This document shows positions 24,361-34,147 of a DNA stretch of 64,000 nt, piece after piece. A model generated the notes under the pieces. That model did no database searches, was not told where the DNA came from, and saw only the letters and a program-made list of their open reading frames with translations. The position numbers and the translations under genes are program-made. Where the stretch lies: the NCBI GenBank assembly GCA_002239045.1, contig MPNN01000007.1, positions 1-64,000 of the forward strand, given 5' to 3'. Source of the DNA: SAR202 cluster bacterium bin127 (GTDB lineage Bacteria > Chloroflexota > Dehalococcoidia > Lucifugimonadales > Lucifugimonadaceae). Numbering within the stretch: the stretch's first letter is position 1; every line of letters starts with the position of its first letter.

Positions 24361-25671
24361 CTACTGCGGGTTCGCGACAAGTGCCGTTTTCGGCGGGGGC
24401 TCGCGTGACGTCAAGATGGCGATCGCTCCGATGATGTGGGCAGCTACGAAAGCTACAAATATGCCGGAATAGGAGCCATAGAGGTCGAAGTACAGTCCCC
24501 CGATGAACGGGCCCGTAGCTTGGAAAACAACCATGAACGGCATGCTCGCCCCTCGCACGGCGCCAATGTGCACTCTGCCGAAGTATTTTGCCCAGATGAA
24601 CTCGCTCAGCGGTATTGTGCTGCCAAATCCGAATCCCCAAACGGCGAATGCAACAAACATCAAACTCAACGAACCGAGTTGAGCGGCAACTAGCATGAGC
24701 GTCACGCCCGATGCGCAAGCGCCCAGTGCCGAGGTGCACAGGAAACGCACAGGGACTCTCTGCAACAGGTAACCCCACACGAACTTTGAAACCAGGTTCG
24801 CCCCGCCGTTCAATGCGACGACGAGAGCTGCCTCTGTGCGCGTCAATCCGTTGTCGGTCATGAACGGAATCGCATGCACCAGCACCGCCAAGATCGCAAA
24901 TATGTGAAGCCCGTAACCCACGATCAACAACCACATGGCGGGAGTGCGCATCGCTTCCCGGGGCCGATAAGAATTAGCGGCGTCACGGTTTTGCTGCTGG
25001 ACCGCTCTGCGCGATCTAGCGTCGTTGCGTTGTGCGCCCGGCAGCGTGCCGTCGGGTAACAATCCATGATCTTCAGGCCGTCGCCGCATGATCAACGCGG
25101 CTGGCACAACGATCGCGAACACGAAGATGGCTAGAAAGACGTACGCGTCGCGCCACCCGATTGAGTCCACCAACTGTGTCAATGCGACTGGCATGATCAG
25201 AGCGGCGAGTGAAATGCCAGAAGACCCAAGTGCGACGGCCCACCCACGTCTTACCACGAACCATTTTGCCAGCGTGACATTCACTACCATGCTGCCGACC
25301 AATGCGAAGCCGACGCCCCCTGCGAGCATCGACAACAACAGAAACTGCCAAAGCGCGTCCACCTGAGACATGGCGAGATACGACGCGGCATATATGCAGG
25401 CTCCCGTCAGCATCAAGGGACGCGCTCCGAAACGATCTACCAGCGGGCCCACGACCAATCCAGACAACGCGCCCACAGTCAGAGCGGCCGAGGCTCCCAA
25501 CGTATATTCCGCCGCCGCCCAATCAAGTTCTTCGGTCATCGGACGCAGAAAAACACCCGCAATACTCCCGCCGACACCCATACTGACGAACTGCCCGACG
25601 ACAGCTCCGATGACGATCCACCAGCCCCAGAAGATGCCACCTCGCTGGTTTGCAGACGACGGAGACCTCAA
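24361..25671 (-). CDS. MFS transporter (monocarboxylate/oxalate-formate antiporter-like), copy 1
   Basis: A 436-residue protein with 12 predicted TM helices and an opening GIFWGWWIVIGAVVGQFV, typical of the oxalate/formate antiporter-like MFS group. The cytoplasmic loop between helices 2 and 3 is VGPLVDRFGARPLMLTG. It starts at a TTG overlapping the stop of the upstream paralogue (TTGA), indicating translational coupling. It is the third gene in a minus-strand run of three MFS genes and the most diverged of them. Substrate unknown. Confidence 0.85.
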   Translation of the reverse strand: MRSPSSANQRGGIFWGWWIVIGAVVGQFVSMGVGGSIAGVFLRPMTEELDWAAAEYTLGASAALTVGALSGLVVGPLVDRFGARPLMLTGACIYAASYLAMSQVDALWQFLLLSMLAGGVGFALVGSMVVNVTLAKWFVVRRGWAVALGSSGISLAALIMPVALTQLVDSIGWRDAYVFLAIFVFAIVVPAALIMRRRPEDHGLLPDGTLPGAQRNDARSRRAVQQQNRDAANSYRPREAMRTPAMWLLIVGYGLHIFAILAVLVHAIPFMTDNGLTRTEAALVVALNGGANLVSKFVWGYLLQRVPVRFLCTSALGACASGVTLMLVAAQLGSLSLMFVAFAVWGFGFGSTIPLSEFIWAKYFGRVHIGAVRGASMPFMVVFQATGPFIGGLYFDLYGSYSGIFVAFVAAHIIGAIAILTSREPPPKTALVANPQ

Positions 25672-26984
25672 GATGCGGATGACCTTCTAGCCGCGCGAAC
25701 CTGCAACCTCTGCCGCACCGCCGGCGACGGGGGGCGTTTGGCGAAGAGGGCAGTGACGCTTCCAAGCACGCATAAACCGGCTAGCACGTAGAGAGACCAG
25801 TCGTAGGTGTTGAATGTGTCGTATGACCACCCCACGACGACGGGTGCGATCATCATTCCCAACGACATGGGGAAGCTGGAGAGGACGAAGATGGTTGCGA
25901 AATGTCGTCTGCCGAAGAATTCGCCGCGCATTGCGAGGAGCATCGGTGTGCGGGCGCCGAATCCGATGCCCCAGACGATCGCAAATGCGGCCGCCATCCA
26001 GAACGAATTCGCCAGCGCGAGGATCACCAACGATGACCCTTGTATCAACACGAGAAACGGCACCAAGACTCGCTTGTTCCACAGATCGCCGACGATCCCT
26101 CCGACCAGCTGTGCCACGAAGGATGTCGCGACCATTATCGGAACCACCCCCGCCGCGGTGAAGAGGTCTAGACCGACGCCGTCGTCGTCGGTGAGATGCA
26201 GATAGAGGTGCGCCGAGATCGCGCCGGTCGAGACGTTGACGAACATGTGCGTGATCGAAACCGACCAAAATGCGCGAGTTCGTAGTGCTTCCTTGACGGT
26301 GAAATCGTGCGACGATTCTTTTGCAACTCGCCGCGCTCGTTCGCCGGGCCCCGGGATCTGAGTTGCCAACTGTTCCGACGTTGGTTGCTTGCCGAGGACC
26401 CGGGCGATGAATGGTCCGACCAGGATCGTGATGACCCCCATCGCCAATACGGTCGATCGCCAACCATATTGACTGATGCCCCAGACAATTAACGGGACGA
26501 GCAATCCGCCTACGCTTACCCCTCCCTCGACGATCGACATTCCTAGACCTCGCCGTCGATTCATCCAAGCATTCGTCGCCGTCAGCGACGGTGTGAAGCC
26601 GCCGGAACTTAAGCCAACCGACATCACCAGGAACGCTGCGTAGAACTGTAACGGACCGGTGACCTGCGAAAAGAAGATTAGTCCGCCGCCGCCGACCGTG
26701 AACCCGACCAGTACCATCCTCCCGGCTCCAAACTTGTCGATCAGCCAACCCTCGAGTGGTCCCAACAACGTAGAACCTAATCGACCGACGGTCGCTACGC
26801 CGGAGATGAGGGTCCTTGACCACCCGAACTCGTCTTCGAGCGCCTTGAACAGTACGCTTGCGGCTTGGAAGGTTGGTCCTGCGCTGAAGACGGTGTTGCA
26901 GGCTCCGACGATCGAGACCCACCAGCCGAAGTAGACGCGGCGCGGCGACAATGCTCGGATTGCGCGGAAACTTTGTGACTTCAT
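25668..26984 (-). CDS. MFS transporter, copy 2
   Basis: A protein of about 438 residues from the ATG at 26984; a TTG at 27005 would add seven residues. It has 12 TM helices and opens RRVYFGWWVSIVGACNTVFSAGPTFQAASVLFKALEDEFGWSRTLISG. It is strikingly similar throughout to copy 3 at 27024-28355, including the loop LLAMRGEFFGRRHFATI, so the two arose by tandem duplication. It is probably a carboxylate or small organic acid transporter (inference). Confidence 0.87.
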   Translation of the reverse strand: MKSQSFRAIRALSPRRVYFGWWVSIVGACNTVFSAGPTFQAASVLFKALEDEFGWSRTLISGVATVGRLGSTLLGPLEGWLIDKFGAGRMVLVGFTVGGGGLIFFSQVTGPLQFYAAFLVMSVGLSSGGFTPSLTATNAWMNRRRGLGMSIVEGGVSVGGLLVPLIVWGISQYGWRSTVLAMGVITILVGPFIARVLGKQPTSEQLATQIPGPGERARRVAKESSHDFTVKEALRTRAFWSVSITHMFVNVSTGAISAHLYLHLTDDDGVGLDLFTAAGVVPIMVATSFVAQLVGGIVGDLWNKRVLVPFLVLIQGSSLVILALANSFWMAAAFAIVWGIGFGARTPMLLAMRGEFFGRRHFATIFVLSSFPMSLGMMIAPVVVGWSYDTFNTYDWSLYVLAGLCVLGSVTALFAKRPPSPAVRQRLQVRAARRSSAS

Positions 26985-27023
26985 CGACAAGGCTTGGAGC
27001 GCCAATAAATCCCCGACGGTTAC

Positions 27024-28355
27024 CTAAACCGCGGGTCTTTTGGCTCGCCGCCTCGCCGCTCGTGCCTCTACTCGTCGCCTTAGTCCTGGCGACATCGGTC
27101 GCGTAGCGAAAAGGATCGTCACGCTCGCGACGACGCAGGCACCGGAAAGCACGTACAGTGACCAAACGTAAGTGTCTTGGATGTCGTGCACCAAACCCAT
27201 AACGAACGGTGTCGCCATCATCCCTATGGACATCGGGAAGCTCGACAATCCAAGGATCGTTCCAAAGTGCCGCCGCCCGAAGTATTCGCCGCGCATCGCG
27301 TGTAGCAACGGCGTCCGGGCACCGAACCCGACTCCCCAAACCACGGCAAAAACGGCCGCTATTGCGAACGAGTCAGCGAGAGCGAGGATCACCAACGAAG
27401 CGGCCTGCAAAATCAACAAAAACGGCACTAGTACCCGCTTGTTCGTTCGGTCGCCGACGAATCCCCCGGCAAGCTGAGACACAAACGCGGTCACCACCAG
27501 GATCGGCACAACGCCCGACGCGGCCGCGTCGTCTAGGTTGACCCCGTTGCTGTCGGTCAGATGCAAAAACAAGTGGGCAGATATCGCACCCGTCGAAAGG
27601 TTGACGAGCATGTGCGTCATCGAGATCGACCAGAACGCACGCGTCTTCAGCGCCTCCGACGGCGTAAAGTCGTAGAGCCGTGACAGCCGCGTACGGTGCC
27701 CCGATTCGGCATCCGACTGGATCTGATCAGCCAGCTGCTCCGGTGTCGGCCGTTTGCCAATAACCCGAGCGACGATCGGGCCCACGAGCAACGTGATGAT
27801 GCCAATCACCAACACCGTAGGTCGCCATCCATATGCGCTGATTCCCCAAACGATCGGCGGCACCAACAACCCGGCGATACTGCTGCCACCGATGACGATC
27901 GACATTGCCGACGCACGATTGTTGACCATCCACGCATTTACTGCGGTCATGGACGGCGTAAACCCTCCCATGCTGAACCCGAGTGACAGCGTGAAGAAGG
28001 CGAAGTAATACTGGAGTGGACCTTGGATTTGCGAGAACATCATCAACCCGATGCCACCCAAAATGAACCCCAACAACACCATCTTCCCAGATCCGAATCG
28101 GTCCGTAAGCCAACCCTCCACAGGACCCAACATCGCGCCACCAAACCGGCCAAAAGAAGCCACCCCCGAAATCAGCGCACGCGACCACCCAAACTCATCC
28201 TCGATAGCCTTGAAGAGAACGCTCGACGCCTGAAAAGTCGGCCCCGAACTTACCAGCATGTTGAACGCGCCCGCTATCGACACCCACCACCCGAAGTAGA
28301 CACGACGTGTCGTACGGGCACGAACTGCCGCCAACCGCTGATGAAATATCGACAA
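27024..28355 (-). CDS. MFS transporter, copy 3
   Basis: A 443-residue protein with a TTG start (MSIFHQRLAAVRARTTRR). Twelve TM helices; close paralogue of copy 2 (shared segments YFGWWVSI, FQASSVLFKAIEDEFGWSRALISG, MRGEYFGRRHFGTI). It is the first gene of the three-gene cluster and is transcribed divergently from the drug-type ABC exporter operon, 205 bp away. Confidence 0.87.
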   Translation of the reverse strand: MSIFHQRLAAVRARTTRRVYFGWWVSIAGAFNMLVSSGPTFQASSVLFKAIEDEFGWSRALISGVASFGRFGGAMLGPVEGWLTDRFGSGKMVLLGFILGGIGLMMFSQIQGPLQYYFAFFTLSLGFSMGGFTPSMTAVNAWMVNNRASAMSIVIGGSSIAGLLVPPIVWGISAYGWRPTVLVIGIITLLVGPIVARVIGKRPTPEQLADQIQSDAESGHRTRLSRLYDFTPSEALKTRAFWSISMTHMLVNLSTGAISAHLFLHLTDSNGVNLDDAAASGVVPILVVTAFVSQLAGGFVGDRTNKRVLVPFLLILQAASLVILALADSFAIAAVFAVVWGVGFGARTPLLHAMRGEYFGRRHFGTILGLSSFPMSIGMMATPFVMGLVHDIQDTYVWSLYVLSGACVVASVTILFATRPMSPGLRRRVEARAARRRAKRPAV

Positions 28356-28484
28356 TGCACTCTCGCCCGCGTCCCAACTATCGGGTTATCGCGCCCGATG
28401 GGATCCGCTACCACCAATTATCAGAGATTTCACACCCGAAAATGTGGTTTGCGCACACCGTTACCGGCGACGATTCCCTAGAGT

Positions 28485-28500
28485 TAGAATCGAGACTTGG
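28485..28500 (+). promoter_or_regulatory. TAGAAT-type -10 element before the ABC exporter operon
   Basis: TAGAATCGAGACTTGG stands 61 nt before the ATPase start. Nearly the same 16 nt (TAGAATCGAGAGTTGG) stands before prs at 40811. TAGAAT is a good -10 hexamer; no strong -35 box is clear. I read both as promoter start regions. Confidence 0.45.
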
Positions 28501-28560
28501 GTTCCGAAGGAGTCGTGAAAGTCGACCTTCGACGCAGTCTGATAATTTTGGTAACGCACT

Positions 28561-29534
<974 letters not shown>

Positions 29535-29538
<4 letters not shown>

Positions 29539-30389
29539 ACCTGCAACCGACAGTCAACGAGTGGCGGGATCAGCCCACGCCTCCGACTACTCCCATGAGG
29601 GAGGCGATCGGCTCACTCCTCTACGAGTTCCGGTGGCTCGCTTCAGACACCGCGATGATGACATGGCGGAATCTGATGCACTACCGCCGCAACCCGGAGA
29701 CGTTGGCATCGACGATCGCGGGACCAGTCATGTTCCTGCTGCTCTTCAACTACGTCTTCGGCGGCGCAATCGGCGCAGGCAGAGACTTCAACTACATCGA
29801 CTATCTGGTGCCCGGCATCCTGATCCAAAACAACCTCTTCACCGTCATGAACACCGGCATCGGCATCGCCCAAGACCTGCAAAAAGGCTTCGTCGACCGA
29901 TATCGATCCTTGCCGATGGCTCGATCGGCGGTGCTGGGCGGACGCGTCTGCGCTACAACCTTGGTCAGCTTTGCCAGCGTTTATTGGACACTCGCGATTG
30001 CTCTGATATTCGGCATGAGATTCCACGGCGGTCTCGTCCCTGCGCTCATTCTCCCACTCGTCGTCGCCGCGTTCTGTTTCGCCTTCGCATGGGTGTCGGC
30101 ACTCGTCGGCGTCTCGGTAAGGAATGCAGAAACCGCCAGCTCATCGACATTCTTCGTAGCCATCCCGCTCACCTTCCTGAGTTCCACATTCGTCCCCATC
30201 GAAACCATGCCCGGCTGGCTCCAAGCCTTCGCCGAAGTCAACCCCATAACCCACGTCGTGAACCTATGCCGCAACCTCGCGCAAGGTGGACCTCTTGAAT
30301 CCTACGCATGGGTGACCGCATTCTGGATCGCCCTAATGGTCATCGGCATCGGCTCCCTCGCGACCTGGCGCTACAGGCGAATCTCATGA
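29535..30389 (+). CDS. ABC-2 type permease (DrrB-like), copy 1
   Basis: A 284-residue protein with six predicted TM helices. It starts at a TTG overlapping the ATPase stop. The ABC-2 features are TWRNLMHYRRNPETLASTIAG, MFLLLFNYVFGGAIGAG, DYLVPGILIQ, the GFVDRYRSLPMARSAVLGGR motif and FVPIETMPGWLQAFAEVNPIT. It pairs with the upstream ATPase, perhaps as a heterodimer with copy 2. Confidence 0.9.
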
Positions 30390-30429
30390 CCACAATGCCG
30401 ATACAAAACACCCCCATACCCGCCACAAT

Positions 30430-30531
30430 CGTCATTCCGGCGAAAGCACTCTATGTCATTCTGAACGAAGCGCAGCGGAGTGAAGAATCTCAACACCGCC
30501 CCCTAGATTCCTCGCCACGCTCGGAATGACA
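30430..30531. repeat. Half REP1 fused to REP2 pair between the two exporter permeases
   Basis: A REP1 left half (30430-30447) runs into a direct REP2 (about 30455-30490, GTCATTCTGAACGAAGCGCA) and then an inverted REP2 (30505-30531). The REP2 copies can pair into a long stem inside the operon mRNA. An AATCCCAGTTCAGACAAA motif at about 30566-30583 directly abuts the next start codon. Confidence 0.7.
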
Positions 30532-30582
30532 ATGACCCATATCACAGCCATCCCTTAAACCAATAAATCCCAGTTCAGACAA

Positions 30583-31407
30583 ATGAACCTACCCGCCCAA
30601 ATCCAAGACCGCTCAGTCGTAGGCGAACTCGCATCCGCGATCGCCGTCGAATCGCGCTGGATCATTTCGGACACCGCGGTCATGACGTGGCGGAACCTTA
30701 TCCGCTACCGACGTTCTCCTGAACTCCTCCTCTTCTCGACCCTGTCACCGGTCATGTTCATCTTCCTCTTCAACTACGTCTTCGGCGGTGCCATACCCAC
30801 TGGCAACCTCAACTACATCGACTTTCTGATGCCCGGCATCCTAGTCCAGACAACCCTATTCAGCGCCACCCAGACCGGCGTCGGACTCGCCGAAGACCTC
30901 CAGAAAGGAATGGTCGACCGCTACCGATCCCTACCCATGGCCCGTTCCGCCGTCCTCGGTGGTCGCGTCGCCGCCGAAACCCTTGTCAGCCTATTCGTCG
31001 CCTGTCTCATGCTCGCCGTCGGATACATCATCGGCATGAGGTTCCACGGCGGATTTTGGCCCGGCTTCGCCGTGCCGTTCATGGTGGCCGGATTCGCCTT
31101 CGGATTCTCTTGGGTAGCCGCATTTATCGGAGCATCCGTCCGCAACGCCGAAGGCGCCGGATCACTCATGTTCTTCGTCGTCTTCCCCTTCACCTTCCTC
31201 TCATCCGCCTTCGTCCCCATCGAAACCATGCCCGGCTGGCTACAACCCTTCACATCCGTCAACCCCGTAACCTACGCCGTAGACCTAGGCCGAGCTCTCT
31301 CCCAAGGCGGCCCCATCCTAACCAACGCCTGGCCCACCGCCCTCTGGACGTTGGCGTTCACTTTCGTGGTCGGGCCGATAGCAGTCTGGCGCTACCGCAA
31401 GGTGTAA
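30583..31407 (+). CDS. ABC-2 type permease (DrrB-like), copy 2
   Basis: A 274-residue paralogue of the preceding permease with the same order of motifs: TWRNLIRYRRSPELLLFS, MFIFLFNYVFGGAIPTG, DFLMPGILVQ, GMVDRYRSLPMARSAVLGGR, FVPIETMPGWLQPFTSVNPVT. A 193-bp repeat-filled gap separates it from copy 1, so the two probably arose by duplication followed by repeat insertion. It likely works with the same ATPase. Confidence 0.9.
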   Translation: MNLPAQIQDRSVVGELASAIAVESRWIISDTAVMTWRNLIRYRRSPELLLFSTLSPVMFIFLFNYVFGGAIPTGNLNYIDFLMPGILVQTTLFSATQTGVGLAEDLQKGMVDRYRSLPMARSAVLGGRVAAETLVSLFVACLMLAVGYIIGMRFHGGFWPGFAVPFMVAGFAFGFSWVAAFIGASVRNAEGAGSLMFFVVFPFTFLSSAFVPIETMPGWLQPFTSVNPVTYAVDLGRALSQGGPILTNAWPTALWTLAFTFVVGPIAVWRYRKV

Positions 31408-31416
31408 GTACCCCAG

Positions 31417-31439
31417 CCCCTTTCGCAGAGCGAAAGGGG
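31417..31439 (+). terminator. Strong hairpin after the exporter operon
   Basis: CCCCTTTCGC (31417-31426) and GCGAAAGGGG (31430-31439) form a perfect 10-bp stem with a 3-nt loop, 10 nt after the permease stop. There is no T-tract, so a Rho-independent terminator is uncertain. Related text recurs at 11785, which suggests a mobile hairpin that may serve as a transcript end. Confidence 0.4.
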
Positions 31440-31473
31440 CGCGAGCGAGCGCAGCGAGATCGCGGGTATGCCC

Positions 31474-31533
31474 AGGGGAGGTGGCAGGGTTGCCCCCGTT
31501 CACGGGGGAAATGTCCGAAGGACAAAGGGGGCG
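31474..31533 (+). repeat. Box repeat, left of the DUF559 gene
   Basis: The unit reads GGGGAGGTGGCAGGG, then a hairpin CCCCCGTTCACGGGGG, then AAATGTCCGAAGGACAAAGG with the second hairpin TGTCC-GAA-GGACA. The same unit stands at 32041-32100 (direct), 31972-32020 (inverted) and inside valS (53460-53503), with a degenerate copy at 21672-21716. Confidence 0.8.
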
Positions 31534-31588
31534 CGTGTCTTCGCCACTCCAGACAAAGGAAATCGCATTCCACGCGTAACATGCGGGA

Positions 31589-31954
31589 ATGCGATACACA
31601 AGCACCACTCACCACACCCGCGCTAGAAAATTGCGCAAGAACCCCACCGACGCCGAGCGCGTCCTGTGGACCCACCTCCGCAAACGCAGAATCCAAGGTT
31701 ACCGATTCCGACGCCAACACCCCGTACCGCCATTCATCACCGACTTCGCCTGTCCTCAACTTCGTCTCGTAATCGAGTTAGATGGTTCGCAGCACGACGA
31801 AAACCGCGAGGCAGACGAGTCTCGGAGTCTGAAGTTGGCAGAAGCTGGATATCGCGTCATACGTTTTTGGAATACCGACATCCACCAAGACATAGACACC
31901 GTACTCGACGCAATCAGCAACGCCGTCAAGACATGTGAGAAACGATGGCAATGA
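31589..31954 (+). CDS. DUF559 (Vsr-like endonuclease fold) protein flanked by repeats
   Basis: A 121-residue protein with the DUF559 pattern: ARKLRKNPTDAERVLWTHLRKRRIQGYRFRRQHPV, then FITDFACPQLRLVIELDGSQHDE, where D, E and D-x-Q-H match the predicted active site of this restriction-endonuclease-like fold, then AEAGYRVIRFWNTDIHQDIDTVLDAI. DUF559 proteins are related to the very-short-patch-repair nuclease family; their function is not established. Inverted arms ATCGCATTCC (31562-31571) and GGAATGCGAT (31586-31595) enclose the start codon and could hide it in an mRNA hairpin. Box repeats lie on both sides. Confidence 0.85.
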   Translation: MRYTSTTHHTRARKLRKNPTDAERVLWTHLRKRRIQGYRFRRQHPVPPFITDFACPQLRLVIELDGSQHDENREADESRSLKLAEAGYRVIRFWNTDIHQDIDTVLDAISNAVKTCEKRWQ

Positions 31955-31971
31955 ACCGATATCACCAAGCA

Positions 31972-32128
31972 GCGCCCCCTTTGGCTTCGCCATTTCCCCC
32001 ATGAATGGGGGAAACCCTGAACCGTGCCGGCACCGAGCAGGGGGGAGGTGGCAGGGTTTCCCCCGCTCGCGGGGGAAATGTCCGAAGGACAAAGGGGGCA
32101 TACCCGCCGTCATTCCCGAACAACCGGG
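31972..32128. repeat. Inverted and direct box repeats right of the DUF559 gene
   Basis: An inverted box copy (31972-32020; GCGCCCCCTTTGGCTTCGCC then CATTTCCCCCATGAATGGGG) is followed by a direct copy (32041-32100) almost identical to the one at 31474-31533, and a degenerate REP1 (32108-32128, CGTCATTCCCGAACAACCGG). The left direct and right inverted copies frame the DUF559 gene as a transposon-like unit of about 550 bp. Confidence 0.78.
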
Positions 32129-32224
32129 TGTTTCATAAAAAGAGATGCACGCTACACTCGTTGCGTCGATAGCGCGTAATCTTTAAGTCATCGTCGACAC
32201 CACCACCCAACCCCAACCCACCCC

Positions 32225-33367
32225 ATGAAAATCACCGACGTAACAACAACCCTCATCTTCAACCCCGAAGCCGACGCCATCCAAGATGCGACCATCCCGC
32301 CGCTCAAACCCGGCACCCGCGGACGCACCACCGTCTTCATTCATATCCACACCGACGAAGGCACCCAAGGCTTCAGCTACCTCAACTCTCCCGCCGCCAT
32401 CCGTTCGCTGATCAACGACAACCTTAAAGACATCCTCATCGGCAAGACCCCTTTTGAGACCGAGCGCATCTGGACCGAGATGTTCTGGCGCGTCCGCGGC
32501 TATGGTCGCAAAGGCTTCGCATTCCAAGCCATCTCCGGTCTCGACGTCGCACTCTGGGACCTCAAAGGCAAAGCCCTCGGCGTCCCCTTGTACAAACTCC
32601 TCGGGCAAGCCCACAAGACCGTCCCCTGCTATGGTAGCGGAGGATGGACCAACTACACCGTCGACGAGTTAGTCGCCGAGCAGACCGGGTATGTCGATAT
32701 GGGTTTCCCCCGCATCAAGATGAAGGTCGGCATGAACTTTGGCATGGACGAGCGCGCCGACATCGAGCGCCTAGAAGCCGTCCGCAAAGCCGTCGGCGAC
32801 GATGTCGAGATCTTCGTCGACGCCAACAACGGCTACTACGCCAAACAAGCCATCCGGATGTCCCGCAAATTCGAGGACTACGACGTCGGATGGTTCGAAG
32901 AGCCCGTCCTAGCCGACGACATCCAAGGCTTGGCAGAAATCTCCAAAGCCACCAACATCCCGGTCGCCACCGGCGAGCACGAATACACCAAATACGGCTT
33001 CAAAGAGCTCATCAGCCAAGGCGGTGCCGACATCGTCCAGCCCGACATCGGCAGGGTAGGGGGCGTAACCGAATGGATGAAGGTCACCCACCTCGCCGAC
33101 TCCTACAATCTCCCCATCGCACCCCACGCCTACTCCCTCCTCCACCTCCACTGCACGATGGCCACACCCAACCTAAAAGTCGTCGAAGTCCTCGGCGGCG
33201 AGATGAAATCCTGGCCCGTCCTCTTCACCGAAGTCCCCTGGCCCAAAAACGGCCAATGGAAAGCCTTCGAAGACCGGCCCGGGCTCGGCCTAGAACCCAA
33301 CCCCGACGCAATGAAAAACCTATCCGTCGACTCAGACGGCCCCGCACCTGCTCAGAGAGGGTTTTGA
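32225..33367 (+). CDS. Mandelate racemase/muconate lactonizing enzyme family (enolase superfamily)
   Basis: A 380-residue protein of standard length. The N-terminal capping domain is followed by the barrel with IKMKVGM (KxK catalytic pair), EIFVDANNGY (Asp metal ligand), WFEEPVLADD (Glu ligand), VATGEHEYTKYGF (Glu ligand), VQPDIGRVGGVTEWMKV (Asp) and APHAYSLLHLH (catalytic His). This is the mandelate-racemase subgroup pattern, likely a sugar-acid dehydratase or racemase acting on an alpha-hydroxy or sugar acid through a Mg-bound enolate. The precise substrate cannot be told. The gene is alone on its strand, followed by the small aspartic-protease module. Confidence 0.88.
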   Translation: MKITDVTTTLIFNPEADAIQDATIPPLKPGTRGRTTVFIHIHTDEGTQGFSYLNSPAAIRSLINDNLKDILIGKTPFETERIWTEMFWRVRGYGRKGFAFQAISGLDVALWDLKGKALGVPLYKLLGQAHKTVPCYGSGGWTNYTVDELVAEQTGYVDMGFPRIKMKVGMNFGMDERADIERLEAVRKAVGDDVEIFVDANNGYYAKQAIRMSRKFEDYDVGWFEEPVLADDIQGLAEISKATNIPVATGEHEYTKYGFKELISQGGADIVQPDIGRVGGVTEWMKVTHLADSYNLPIAPHAYSLLHLHCTMATPNLKVVEVLGGEMKSWPVLFTEVPWPKNGQWKAFEDRPGLGLEPNPDAMKNLSVDSDGPAPAQRGF

Positions 33368-33406
33368 CGCTCGAAGCTCGCGTTATGATAGAAGTCAAAG
33401 CAGGAT

Positions 33407-33676
33407 ATGGAATTGTTAGCAACTCTTGAAGAAAACGTGGCCGTATACGAAGAAATGCGGACAGAGCTCGAAGCGAACCACATGCATCAGTGGGTCGTGA
33501 TCTACGACACGCAACTCGTTGGTACATTCTCAGATTTCGAAGAGGCCGCTGACGTGGCAGTAACGCGGTTTGGACCGGGCCCGTATCACATAAAGAAAAT
33601 CGGCGAACCACCTCTGCAAATTGCACCTTCATTTAGATTTGTGTTGACTCATGCGAACGATCGACCTTCCGGGTGA
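33407..33676 (+). CDS. Small protein paired with an aspartic-protease gene
   Basis: An 89-residue protein without signal peptide or TM. A helical N-terminus (LLATLEENVAVYEEMRTELEANHMHQ) is followed by a compact beta unit, WVVIYDTQLVGTFSDFEEAADVAVTRFGPGPYHIKKIG, similar to short WV-Y-x-x-x-x-VG domains (DUF5678-like). It overlaps the next gene by 26 bp, so translation is probably coupled. Function unknown; the tight pairing with a retropepsin-like protein suggests a substrate or partner. Confidence 0.7.
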   Translation: MELLATLEENVAVYEEMRTELEANHMHQWVVIYDTQLVGTFSDFEEAADVAVTRFGPGPYHIKKIGEPPLQIAPSFRFVLTHANDRPSG

Positions 33677-34112
33677 GGAGCAACCTAATTCGTTAGAGGA
33701 GTGGGGTCCGGTAGCGCAGATCGATATCGCCCACGGGCCACAAGGGATTGGGCAATCGTTTCAATTCCACGGTGGAAATTACGTTGCGCTAATCGACACC
33801 GGAGCCCGAATGAGTTGCGTCGATTCTGGTCTGGCCGAACGGTTGAATCTTCCCATCGTCGGATCGCCTATCGAAGGGGTTGGCGCGACCGGACCGTTCA
33901 ATTCTGATCCCGTTCTGGGTCGTATCCACATAGAGGATTTCGACACCGTGGTTTACGGACGGTTCTTGGCATTGCCGCTAGTTGAACACGACCAGCCGTA
34001 CCATGCACTTATCGGCAGGGATATCCTGCGTCGCGGCAAATTCACCTATGACGGTGTGACCGGGAGTTGGTCGATGAAGATTGAACCAACCGACGATTAC
34101 AATCGCTCCTAA
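33651..34112 (+). CDS. Retropepsin-like aspartic protease family protein
   Basis: A 153-residue protein with one retropepsin-like domain: NYVALIDTGARMSCVDSGLAE contains the DTG catalytic motif, and HALIGRDILRRGKFTYDG is the typical closing flap/strand segment of bacterial single-domain aspartyl proteases. Such proteins act as homodimers, each supplying one Asp (family knowledge). No signal sequence is seen. It forms a two-gene unit with the preceding small protein. Confidence 0.78.
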   Translation: MRTIDLPGEEQPNSLEEWGPVAQIDIAHGPQGIGQSFQFHGGNYVALIDTGARMSCVDSGLAERLNLPIVGSPIEGVGATGPFNSDPVLGRIHIEDFDTVVYGRFLALPLVEHDQPYHALIGRDILRRGKFTYDGVTGSWSMKIEPTDDYNRS

Positions 34113-34147
34113 CCCGCACGAACAAAACAACACAAAACCAACCCACC

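Noticed and set aside
25687..27339. 550-residue minus-strand ORF covering the MFS genes
   Set aside because: Arg-rich out-of-frame reading of two clear MFS genes; no domain and no hydrophobic pattern.
32644..33429. Arg-rich plus-strand ORF inside the enolase-superfamily gene
   Set aside because: Alternative frame of a well-supported gene; composition typical of a shadow frame.
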